NCBI RefSeq assembly: GCF_964355755.1
Contig: NC_092670.1
Span: forward strand, 5,047,001-5,111,000
DNA from: Antedon mediterranea
Taxonomy: Eukaryota; Echinodermata; Crinoidea; Comatulida; Antedonidae
Length of the DNA stretch: 64,000 nt
Direction of reading: 5' to 3'
This document shows positions 1 through 10,464 of the stretch, one piece after another. The position numbers and the translations under genes are program-made. The notes below the pieces were generated by a model that worked only from the letters and a program-made list of their open reading frames with translations, had not been told where the DNA came from and ran no database searches. The first letter of the stretch is position 1, and each line of letters begins with the position of its first letter.

Positions 1-77
1 TTCATTTTTTTAGGTTAAGGTTTTTCATTTTTAGGTTAAGGTTTTTCATTTTTAGGTTAAGGTTTTTCATTTTTGTT
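1..77. repeat. Short tandem repeat, about 22-bp unit
   Basis: About three and a half copies of a T-rich unit containing TTTTTAGGTTAAGG run from the left edge of the window. The array probably continues to the left. It lies in what should be an intron or 3' part of the minus-strand gene whose first coding exon is at 2255-2344. Confidence 0.8.
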
Positions 78-2254
78 GTCTTCACTGTTTCCTTTATAAC
101 CAGTTTACTATTAATATGAAAACAATTTGTGTAAAACTAATAAATCACTTTTATAATAACCGAATCTACACAGCAAGCTTCACCCACATTCACACCATAT
201 TAAATTTGATTAATAAAAAATAGATTAAATTCTCTAGGAATTTATGCTTTTAATATTAATTTTTATTATTTTTTAAGGTCAAATATTATAAACCAACTTA
301 TACAGTACATAATTTCTATTGTTGAATATTGTTGCAGCTGGCTAACATTAACAACAATAAAACTTTTGTTAATGTAACATTATACTGTAGGTACCTGTAA
401 TTATTTAATGTCATAATAAAATTAAGCCGAGATGCCAATAAAAAAACATACTGCGTATGAATGGTGTGTTCAGTATATGTAATCAAATTACCAGAGTTAT
501 CAGCTACAGTATTTTTAGTCTATTATCATGTACTTTGTTCACAACCAAATTATTAACATTTTATTAACAATAAAAGATGAATTTATATTGAACATTAATA
601 GCAATATTGATTTTGGCTTGGGGTATAGTGTGAACATGCATTAATATTTCTATAGAATGCCATACAGTACTTTATATGATGATAACAATGTATTGTAAAA
701 TTGATTAAAAACATCGTTTTGTAATCAAAGAGTCCATAAGTTATTAACAGCACATGTCTGATGATGATAATAAATGGTATTTTATTTAACTATTGACTTT
801 TGATTAATTAATTCTTAACATTTCACTTCAGTACAAAGAAAGAAATGTACATTTAATATAGGATTACACATTTTTACATACAATTCATGTAAATAATTTC
901 ACGAAAAAATAATACAGAATAAAAAAAAAAAATGTGTACATCTTTTAAAAGGAAAGCTATTGGACCTACATTCCTAGGCTTGTTAAATAATAATAATATC
1001 ATTTCATAAATTACATTTTTTAAAGTAGAGGCTAGGGTATCATTAAAAGAGCTATTCAAACCAGTGTGAAAAGTATGCATACTGTACACATTTAATAGGT
1101 AGAGGAATGTAGTTTTATGAATGGACGACAAAATAGTTGATACCACATTAACAATGTTAAATACAACAATACTGGATAGTATTTTGACAATGTTTAGTAA
1201 TGACCCATGATGCCTGTTCAGTAATAGTAAAGATGTCTTACTCTTCTTAATACTGTTTAATTCTTCAGGGCCAGTCCAAAAATAAAACGGGATTGCTATT
1301 CTGATACTACTGTAGCTACTGTTGGCTACTGTACACGTTTAAGCGTGGTTGGAAAACAACATCATCATGTACCTAGGGTTCTTGGGTGGGTGCTGTACAG
1401 TATTGAAGGCCCTTAAGTGGAAGAATACTGTACTGTATGAAGGTGGGTATTCCAACTAGCAAAACTAAATCCAAGGTGGCTATCAACTCCTTCGTCGCAA
1501 TTCAATGTGTACTGTAGTAACGGAAGAGTGGCTGGTGAACTGGTTGAAGCACAGTTTAATCAATTTTCATACAGTGGTTACTGTATGGCTAACTGCTGCA
1601 AGGAGTCCTTCGCTGTACAGGTTAATTGTGAAGAAAAGCTTTTAAAGCATTTTCCATTTAAGTGACATAAATGCATGGATTTGAACATGCCAACTAGTAA
1701 AAGTTAATTTTCCTAATGGAAGCACAAGGTCAATAATACATTTATGATTAATTTGTTTTATATAAAAATTATGTATCTTAACAAAATAGTTAATAATAAT
1801 AGAGATTTGTGATCTCAAGACGAACAGCCATTAAAAACTTGTTAAGGAATGATTAATGATGGCGTTTCTGGGGACACCCCCAAAATATTTAGATTTAAAT
1901 GCACCATACAGTACATCCATACAATTTGGTTAAAATTACTAAATAGAAATGTTTCAGGCTTACTGTGATTAGATACAGTAGCACTGCTGTTTAAAACACT
2001 AATTCTGATAACAGTATAAATGCTGTTATTCTTTTGTTTTGTTCATAATCTTTAACATAAAATGTATTCCTTCCAGCTTCTGTTTGTTCTTACTTTGTTT
2101 TGAATTTGTCAGTGACCTTTGCATTGTAAACCATTAATTATAATCACACAGTACAAACAATTAGACAAACATCCTTGCTAGGTTAATTTTGATATCTAAA
2201 CTTAAAGTTATATAATGATAATTAATTTATTGTTTGTTTATTGTCAATATTTAC
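78..2254. other. No gene seen; probable intron of the left-edge gene
   Basis: AT-rich DNA with many ACAGTAC/TACTGTA words. I found no splice-bounded ORF continuing the PH-like protein on the minus strand. The longest ORF, 874-1146 minus, is low-complexity, hydrophobic and resembles no known family, so it is not called. If the first coding exon is right, this whole stretch is its second intron, longer than 2.2 kb. Confidence 0.5.
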
Positions 2255-2344
2255 CTTATACTTAAGTAGATAGCCTGTCTTGATGATGCTATCTTTAGCA
2301 TTTTCCGGTGGCACTGTCACCAACGTAGTTGAACTATCCGTCAT
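2255..2344 (-). CDS. First coding exon of a PH-domain-like protein (partial)
   Basis: Thirty codons from the ATG at 2344 to a consensus donor (AAG then GTAAAT) after 2255, ending in phase 0. The peptide starts MTDSSTTLVTVPPENAK and ends IIKTGYLLKYK. G-Y/W-L-x-K is the usual first beta strand of a pleckstrin homology domain, so the protein probably opens with a lipid- or protein-binding PH domain at about residue 20. The start has A at -3. Upstream, an acceptor with a pyrimidine tract gives an exon of 2255-2402, and a consensus GTAAGT donor at 4969-4968 offers a non-coding first exon. The remaining exons lie beyond the left edge. The family cannot be named from 30 residues, and another protein with a similar beta strand is possible. 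Confidence 0.55.
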
Positions 2345-2364
2345 AATGCCCTTTCGCTTTAAAT

Positions 2365-2397
2365 CTACAGTTGTATATTATTACCAAAACGAATCAT
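2365..2397 (-). other. Upstream ORF in the 5' leader of the PH-like gene
   Basis: Within the 5' untranslated part of exon 2 (2345-2402) there is an ATG followed by nine codons and TAG, closed 20 bases before the main ATG. Such a short uORF may lower translation of the main ORF. This is a reading of sequence only. Confidence 0.4.
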
Positions 2398-2402
2398 CTT
2401 TT

Positions 2403-4969
2403 CTGTTTAAAAAGAAAAATACAAAATTTATAATACTGTATGATTGTTAAAGTTTCACCAACCAACAGTGGTTTTGGTAGTCTATGAGTGCTAGAATACC
2501 TGGATAAACCAGAAGAGCGAGATATAACTCGAAAAGTAGACATTTTCACTGATCACCCTTTTAACAAATGGTATAGTCAATGAACTATGCCATTAGGTGG
2601 GAGCTTCCCCACTAACCACCATCATCATTTAATTTCAAGACATGAGTACGTAACCATGTCTTTAAGAGAGCTCTTCAAGGATAAAGGGCTATTGTTGGTT
2701 TATCCAGGTAAGCTAGGCACGAAATAGACAAGTGAAGATGTGATCCCAAGCAAGGGCAGGCTCATTTGAACAAAGATATTGGGCACACAGTATGTAACTT
2801 GTAAGGCTAGAGGAAAACTTTGTATACATGAGCTCAGCAGTGGCGTTACTAATGAGCGACAAGTACTATACCACATCTTACCGTTGCATAGTTTACACCA
2901 CAGAGCTAACTTCAGTGATGCTTCAATAATTTTGACCTTATTTCCAGAGATTTACCAATTACTTATGTTTTTACTGTATATTAATTAGGCCTTCTTAATA
3001 GTGTCAAATAAAGACTAGCTACTAAGGTGCTCTCTGCTCTTCAATCCGTAACGCAATAATTTTTTTATGTTAAAAGGAGAGTATTATAATGGCTAAAAAA
3101 ACCTAGTAACTTTTGAAAAAGAAAAAATTTAAACAAAAAAGACGTCACAAATTGGAAATCAAGATGGTTGTTATTCAAGTATGGCATATAGGCTACATTT
3201 AAAAAAGAGAGGGACAACCAGTTGTATTTGGATTGCTTATGTTAGACCTTTGCCACACATCATTTTGTTTTCAAGCTGACTTTTTTTGAATACTGTAATA
3301 AAAATAATGTGAAATAAAATGTCCATTAAAACAAAAATAAATTATAATAATTAATTTTAAAGGTAAACAAATTTCGCAGAGCTGCTTGCTGCCAATTTTA
3401 TAGATTGTTGTACAGTCTTTCAAACCCATAATGATGCATGATCAATGGATGTCCTAAAATGTTGACTACTACAGTATATGTATAACAACAAAAACAAGAT
3501 AACTTGACATTACCGTAACAAGCAAACAATAACAAGGAATCTAACTTGCATATCTAATAAATGACACTAATACTGTAGTTTGACATGTCTTGATTACGAG
3601 TGAAATTCACACTTTGAAAGCTTTTAATGTGCGACTGACTAGCAAATGAGCTAATTATTAAGACTAGAGTCATGTGAATCACTAACATTTTCTTAGATAA
3701 CATAAACATAAAATTGCAAATTGAGTCTACAGTACACTGGTAGGATTTTTTATCGCATTATTTTATTTACTTGTCGCATAAAACTTGTTTTTGATACAAC
3801 TACAATTATTCTAAAACAAGTGTGGGTGTTATCATAAGACAGACAACGCTAATTTGTTTTGAATGTAAAATAATTTTAGTTAATCAATTCATTTGATTAA
3901 ATGTCAAGAAGACCCACACATCTTTTGCGTCTTCACATTTTTGCCACGCACCAAAAATCTACTGTATTATACCTTTTCCCTAATCTCATTTTTTTCTGAA
4001 ATTACTTGAAAACATCAAAATTCTGTTATTTATCATGGCTAGAATCACCGATATAACGCTATGTCTACACCATCAAACTTTATGTGACAACAAATTTGAT
4101 GTGCTCATGGGCATGATGATGTCATATCATTACATTTGGGCACATCACACTTTTTTTGTGAAAATAGTTTGATAGCTTAGACAGAGCTTTAGGCCAAAAC
4201 AGAATAAAAAATTATGGATTTTTCAGGCAGCAGCTTGGATGTTTTGTCCCAATTGAATTTAGGACGAAAAAAATGGTTGGGCCATTGAATGGCAGCCAAT
4301 TTGACCATTACATTACAGTTTTTTTCAGGTAAATAATTTTTTAGGCATCTCTAATTTTTGGTCAAACTAAAATAAATAAAAAAATACTGTAAAAATTATT
4401 TTTTTAGTGAGAGAGACAATATATTTTCAATGTACCATTAACAAGTAAATTGTTCCAGATTGTTGTTCCAGATTGTTGGTCCAGATTGTTGGTCCAGCAA
4501 CGGAAAACGAGCGGTCAGCAAATGACTTTCAATTTATTTTGTGGACAGTACTTTATTTATAGGTCTAGCCCTAGGCCTACTCGTCAATTGCATGATTCTT
4601 TCATTTGGTTCTTTGGATCCTATAACGCTGGGTGGTTGAGTTACAGTGCCGGAACCCTAACCACTAGCCTACGTACGTACGCTACCTATTATTATTAAAA
4701 TAAATAACAGAAGAGTACAGTAGTTAGGCATAGCCTACTAGGCCTTAGTTATTCTAAGCCTACTTATCCCTTTGTTTCTCTCAGGATTGGAAAACAGTAT
4801 TTGCCTCACCTTTTAGTTTCCTCTAGCTAGGCCTAGCCTTTATGACAGATGATCAACGCCTTTCCACGGCGTATAGTTACCATACAAACTAATCAACATC
4901 ATCCGCCGTGCTTCATTTTTATGGAGATCACGAATGTCAAAGTTTCAATACTATTTTACGAACACTTAC
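2403..4969. other. Probable first intron of the PH-like gene, with two inverted-repeat elements
   Basis: Bounded on the minus strand by donor GTAAGT at 4969-4964 and an acceptor ending at 2403. It holds an inverted-repeat element at about 2497-2711, whose arms read CCTGGATAAACCA and its complement, and a copy of the TCTACACTATCAAAC MITE at 4057-4192. Around 4450-4500 the motif GTTCCAGATTGTTG is repeated in tandem. Small ORFs at 2779-2988 and 4450-4698 have no coding character that I recognise. Confidence 0.45.
4057..4192. mobile_element. MITE, family B (TCTACACTATCAAAC)
   Basis: Palindromic short element: ATGTCTACACCATCAAACTT at the left and the complement of TCTAAGCTATCAAAC at the right, with a central GTGCTCATGGGC/GGGCACATCAC arm. 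Other copies lie at 15283-15446, 16722-16850, 32333-32445 (partial) and 51019-51170. No coding capacity. Ends near TA dinucleotides, as expected of Tc1/mariner-type MITEs, though that assignment is inference. Confidence 0.75.
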
Positions 4970-5222
4970 CAATTAAAAGGACAACATATACCGACAAAAT
5001 TGATACATAAATGAATTGTATACCTTCTTATGCACGTTATATTGAATAATGTGGTGAAATAACGGATATTCTACGGGGTTTTTAAGTTGTTTACGTCAAA
5101 TTCCTGAATGACCACCGTGAATACCGCCACACACGATAAAATTGCTCAACCAAACCGAAAAACCGCACAATGTGAAAATCATGAATATTTAAATATTTGA
5201 TGACCATTAGCTCCGCCCAATT
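4970..5222 (-). promoter_or_regulatory. Candidate promoter and non-coding exon 1 of the PH-like gene
   Basis: On the minus strand, ATTGGGCGGAG (5222-5212), a combined inverted-CCAAT and GC-box, lies about 240 bases upstream of a consensus GTAAGT donor after 4970. A TATA box is not evident. The transcription start would fall roughly between 5000 and 5170. This is inferred from motif spacing only. Confidence 0.35.
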
Positions 5223-6412
5223 TTGCGCACATGTATATCAATCAGCCTCGACCTGGTCTGAAAAATAGGAGTAATAAATTAATAATAACGCATAGTTACG
5301 TTTAGCTTGATAAAGAAAAATGAAGCTATTTATGTAACAGAAAATAAAAGGTAATATATAAATAATATTCAACAAATTCGAAAGAAGAGTTCACTATAAT
5401 CATGGAGTTTTAATCCATGCAATAATAGTCGAGCTAGAGGGCGTTCATAGAATTGAATAATAAAATGAATGAACATTATTACAACTTTTAGACTCTACAT
5501 AATGGAAGTAGAAACTATGTCGAAAGTTTTTAAAATGTACTTAATATACCGTGAAGGATTCCGCTTAAATACCCATTTAGGACGATAACGATCGACGATA
5601 AATAGATAAACACCTACATTTTAGTCGCGTGGACGCGACTCTATAGTTCACTATGTCGGTCGGTCGGTCTGTCGGTCTGTCTGTCGGTCCGGTATCACTA
5701 TGCGTTTTAGCACGCGACTTATGGCTGTTGGCCTTGTTCTTACATAAAGCAAACCAAAATTAATTGTTAATTAATAATTGTTTGTTTTTTTTGTTATTTT
5801 TCAGGTATTTTATATCAAACAAACATAATAATATGCCTCTCTTATATTTTTACCAAAAAAAGTAAATAAAGTCATATTAATTAATGTCTACATTTGTTGA
5901 TAAACAAATTTCGCTTCCGAGATATAATAAAAAAAAAACTATAAATAAATTGCTATCTCTTGAATAATAGTATAAACTGTTTAAGAAAATGTATACTAAT
6001 ACTACTAACCAAACGATGACTAATAAACTTTTCCATGCTTAATCAAAATAGATCAATTTAGTTTGGGAGATTTCTATAAAAAGACAAATCAACATCAAAT
6101 TAATTTTATTAAACATAAATTACAAATTTTGGCCTACAGACATTATTGGAGTGGAACTTTTTTGTTACATTCTTTGTAAATCTTAACTCTTTTATTGCAT
6201 AAGGAATGAAGTTATATACTCATCTTAGTCTTAACAAGTTTTAACTTAAAACATGACAGTGTTCATTGCGTATTACGTTAACTTCGTTAAACGAGCCTAC
6301 AATATAAGGAGGATCATACAGAAGGATATTGGATTATAAACACATTACGTCCATAACTTAGTGGGAAAGGATATTCTTTCTCCCTAAAGATTGTCACATA
6401 ATAATCCTTAAC
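5223..6412. other. Intergenic, no gene seen
   Basis: AT-rich spacer between the divergent PH-like gene and the Ly6-like gene. The only structured piece is the AGTCGCGTG element at 5619-5726. No splice-bounded ORF was found on either strand. Confidence 0.6.
5619..5726. mobile_element. MITE-like element, family C (AGTCGCGTG ends) with TCGG microsatellite
   Basis: Begins TTTTAGTCGCGTG and ends CACGCGACTTATGGC. Inside is TTCACTATG followed by a run of TCGG/TCTG tetramers. Related copies are at 40211-40286 (inverted), 57099-57208 and 58289-58352 (inverted). Confidence 0.65.
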
Positions 6413-6419
6413 TTTATAA
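6413..6419 (+). promoter_or_regulatory. TATA-like box of the Ly6-like gene
   Basis: TTTATAA lies 70 bases upstream of the ATG at 6489, a spacing that would give a leader of about 40 bases. Confidence 0.35.
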
Positions 6420-6488
6420 CAGCTTGTATATGAGAGTGGATCTTCTAATCGATTTGACTTTTAAGTGACAAACATCAAACAACATAAG

Positions 6489-8180
6489 ATGTCGACCCAA
6501 ACTTGTCTGGTTTTAATAACAATTTTTATATGTTTTGGTAAGTTGTTATAAGTATTAATTTTATCATACACATTTCTATACTAATTTAACTAATACATTA
6601 AGAAATCAGTGTGTTTGGTTTTATGAAACGCATGTCTATAAATGCATTTAGGCCTATCTCAATAGTTACAATAATAAAATAATGCATTTTGGAAATACGC
6701 CGTACGTTTTACAATTTGTTTAAGTAGTTTATATCAGCCTCTGCTTTGACGGATTTTTTGAGAGAGCTTTTCCAACTCTCGAAAAAAATCCGTAAAAGCA
6801 GAGGCTGATATAAATTTTTTTTAAATAAAATAATATAATAAAATAATGGTAATACTACTTTTAACTATATTAAAATAGTTAAATTCGAAATACATGTATT
6901 TTTGGTGAATTTATTTCGCATTGCAGATTAATATAAATGTCAAATTGATAAGAGCTGATTCTTACAGCTACTCATGTATTTAATCAGTTTTTAGAAATAA
7001 GCCTATGGGCTCGATTCAGATTTTGGCGGTTTTGATCAATACATTTTCCATTATACCTGTATATTATTGCTGGATGGAGTGACTTCCCGAATCAATAACA
7101 GAGTTTGACAGACCACAATTGGAATGATCTATTTATCTAATCTAATTCTGATACAAACAGTTTAAAACTCTATTTCGTGACACTTTAATTCTTTCGTCAC
7201 TTAAACTCATTGGCCGTTTGGTCAGTACTGCATATCCAGTATGATATGTTCGTTCAGGATTGGAATAGATCTGAGCGATACATGTTTAGGCCTATATAGT
7301 GAAATTTTGCCAAGAAAAAAAAAAAATAATATTATTATTTTTCAGCGGGAACTAACGCCCTTAAGTGCTATAATTGCACAAGCAAGATAGACAGTAACTG
7401 TGGAGAAACTCTCACAAATAAAAAGTCTTTACAAACAGTAGAATGTGGTTCGGGTGGACAGTGCGCTGTGAGTATACATTATGCCAGGAAAGAGTAGCTT
7501 AAACCTTTTCCCGTAAATTTAGTCTTTCTTGATTAGACTTAGGCCTAATTGTTAGGTGAATATTGCTTTGATTTTGCTTGATTATATTTTGTATTTGATT
7601 TTATTTGACTTAGTATTTAGCTATCAGAGTTACGTATATGCCTAATTGTTTGAAATGATTGAAAATGTAGCACAATTAAAAACTCTGATAGAAATGATTA
7701 GCCGAAAAAGTAAATGAACGTATTTCCATTGCAGAGATTCCTCAATCAATAACTATAAAACCATATAAATAGGTAACAAAAATTGTAAAGAAAAGTTGTT
7801 TACTTAACAAATTTGATATAAAATTCATAAAAATCATGGAACTTAAAAAAAGAAAACAAGATCCGATATAATGCGACTTATATTGCAATTACAATTTAAG
7901 AAGAAACATTAACAATGCCAGAGATAGTTCTTGAAAGAGTTTTTGTTTTGTTTTCTTGATATAGAAAATAGATGCAAACATTCAAATCGGAGACCATTCT
8001 GATGAATTTTTCACTCGGATGTGTATTCCACTTTGCACTGAAGTATGTTCTCCCACTCCAGGCGGGGAAATGTGCTCCTATTGTTGCGGTACCGACCTCT
8101 GCAACTCTGGTTTAACGTTGGTACCGTTTGTTGGTCCATTGATCGCAAGTTTTGTTGCTGGTTTAATCTTTGTTTTGTAG
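6489..8180 (+). CDS. Ly6/uPAR three-finger protein, secreted, probably GPI-anchored
   Basis: Exons 6489-6537, 7346-7467 and 7965-8180 join in frame to 128 codons; donors are GTAAGT and GTGAGT and both acceptors are AG. Residues 1-21 are a signal peptide (hydrophobic LVLITIFICF). The mature chain starts LKCYNC at 22 and ends with CCGTDLCN at 97-104, the classic LU-domain closing motif. Mature cysteines are at 24, 27, 35, 50, 56, 77, 81, 85, 94, 97, 98 and 103: twelve, two more than the common ten. A hydrophobic tail (107-128) with no basic end follows Asn104-Ser105-Gly106, a plausible GPI attachment site. Such proteins act at the outer cell surface as receptor modulators, adhesion factors or toxin-like ligands. 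The first intron after the signal peptide in phase 1 is typical of the family. Specific function and partner are unknown. Confidence 0.9.
6728..6814. repeat. Near-perfect long hairpin in intron 1 of the Ly6-like gene
   Basis: Two arms of about 37 bases (6728-6764 and 6776-6814), each carrying ATATCAGCCTCTGCTTT or its complement, surround a loop of about 11 bases. Only a few mismatches are present. It is a foldback element or the inverted ends of a collapsed MITE. Confidence 0.8.
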
Positions 8181-8307
8181 GTGCGTAAGGTTGGTTCTCA
8201 CAAGGACGTACAAGCAGCAACTTTGACCAATCTCAAAGATCTTTATTACCTGACTGTCACTTATGATTTAATTGCTCAACTCACTTACGCCGCACGTCCT
8301 TAGGAAT
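8181..8307. mobile_element. Diverged MITE, probably family A
   Basis: Starts right after the Ly6-like stop codon with GTGCGTAAGG and ends CGCACGTCCTTAGG. The interior keeps GACGTAC, TTGACCAATC and the inverted GTCACTTATGATT, resembling the better copies at 13259-13427 and 47527-47709. It would form part of the 3' UTR of the Ly6-like mRNA. Confidence 0.4.
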
Positions 8308-10464
8308 TAGTTAGAAATTTGCAATGTACGATGTTTAGAATGTTTGTATTTCTGACTTCATATCGATAAGTTAGATTAATTTGTTGAATTAATGTTAAGG
8401 TTAAAATGGTGTAATCAAAGATAGGACTACCTCTCTTCAGAGAGCCATCAACTTCTTAAGATGCATGCCATTTTATGAACGTATTTAGTAAAAATTCTAC
8501 TGGTTATATAACTCATCATACTTGGGCAAACCTTAAAAATTTACATATTCTCCTACAATTCAAGGGGAAATTCTTAATGTAAGTGAAATGCTTAGTTTTT
8601 TTTTTTATGGGAAATCTCATTATTGAGATGTGATGTTCACATTGACCGTATCAACATCCATACTTTGATGGGTTTATTTACAATTTACAAATTTATAAAT
8701 TTAGGCTTATTTTATAGTTTGAGAAAATAGTAGAATATCGAACAACATAGTAATTGTCAATAACTGTTTAAGAGTATTACATTCGATTGATTTCTGCAAT
8801 ATTTAATTTGTTTTATTGAAGATATATCCTTCAGTCTTGTATCTGCCTATAGTGATCTTGAAACATGTTTTCAACAGTAGGATAATTAATTCAAAATAAT
8901 AGACTGAAAAATATTGTGAAATGTTGACAAAGTGTCTGGAAAAGTTCCAACATCGTATGGGAATATTTGTATGTTCTTTTGGAACTAAAACCCAGAGGAT
9001 GTTAACAGCAATTTACTTCCTGCTTAGCCTAGATGTTATAATGTAAAATGCAATTGTTGTGAAATCTTGTCTAAATGTTCATCACAGACTATATCAATTT
9101 TAAATAATACAAAATAATACATTAAAAACGTTGACATGTGACCATTGTTTATTTGTGTAAAGTTGATCTTGAATATTTGTGTTTGCTTTTGAAAATAATT
9201 AAAGAAAAAAATATGTGTGTAAGTGTTCTTTCCTAAAATGCAAATTTAAGTGGTATTTTTTTTAACCACACGACGTGTCTATTAAAAATTAAAAATGCTG
9301 CAGATACTGGTAAAAGTAAACTATGGTACCTAACAATCTAAAGTCTAAAATCTAAAGTCTAAAATAACCGCTACAACTGTACTTCAGCATGCAAACCATA
9401 TAACGTATTGTAGCAGGCCATACACTATGAAATAGCATTGTTTATACATTGTAATGTATTTAACTAGAGACAAGTGCACGTAACCTTTCTTCGATTGGAA
9501 AATATTTCATAACGATTATCCATCATGATAGGACTTGCTTGGTAGACCTATTTTAATAATGACAATCAAAGCATGATATTTTTCAAACAGATGGAACAAA
9601 CACAAGGGATGTCCACTTCAGTAGAAATTATATTATACAACATCTAATATAGTATTGGTTTTCTAATTATCCTATTACTGTAGGGAATGTAGATGGGATT
9701 GCATGACTATAACTTAATTCTTCCTTCCGACAATGGCCGGATACAGAATATCAATCGTCAAAAACTATTCGATTGGTTTGCAAGATTGGCTATTGTTTCG
9801 AACAGCATGCCCGGGAAAGAAGCATGTATTATTCGATCGTTAATTATTCTTGTTATAAATTTCAATTTAAATTTGCCTCCAACTTTCGAAGAAGTGTGAG
9901 TTACAGTTTCAATTGAAACTATCTATACCACCAGTAATTAATCAATATATTTGTTCTTTATTGTTACTTTTTTTCAAGCCGCTCAAACTGGCTAACATGA
10001 TCTATTGAAAACCGATTGACAGATGTCAGATGGTGAGCATCACATTGATTAGGCCTACCAATAAGTGCCGATTCCATTCGCATACTAGTCTAATTTTAAG
10101 AGAATTGCATAATATTGAAACGTAACATATTGGATGTAAACACAAATACACCTCCTCGCAAAACTACTAGGCCTACTACTGAGAAAATAGGAGGATAAAC
10201 AATTATTTGTATAGGGTCAAAATACAAATAATATAAGGCTTAAATTGAATAGTATGAAATCCATTGTAACGTTCAGAAATGTCACGCTATTACAACTTCA
10301 TAAAACATTTATGCAAATTATTGACTGATCAGGGTGAAATTATATTAAATACATTTTTGGCGACATTGGCTTTTCATATTTTCACGTACCTGGGGTTACT
10401 GTTACAGGTAATTTGATTAAATCAAGCGTAGGCCAAAATTATTGAATTGAGACACTAACCAACC
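8308..10464. other. 3' UTR and intergenic spacer, no clear gene
   Basis: The left part should contain the Ly6-like 3' UTR; no canonical AATAAA was found close to the stop. A 68-codon plus-strand ORF at 9693-9899 begins MGLHDYNLILPSDNG, follows a possible acceptor (ACTGTAG) and is followed by a possible GTGAGT donor. It matches no family I know and does not join the amidase model, so it is not called as a gene. Confidence 0.5.

Noticed and set aside
1-77. Telomere-like repeat (TTAGG within the unit)
   Set aside because: The unit is about 22 bases and only embeds TTAGG; it is not a (TTAGGG)n array and lies next to a gene.
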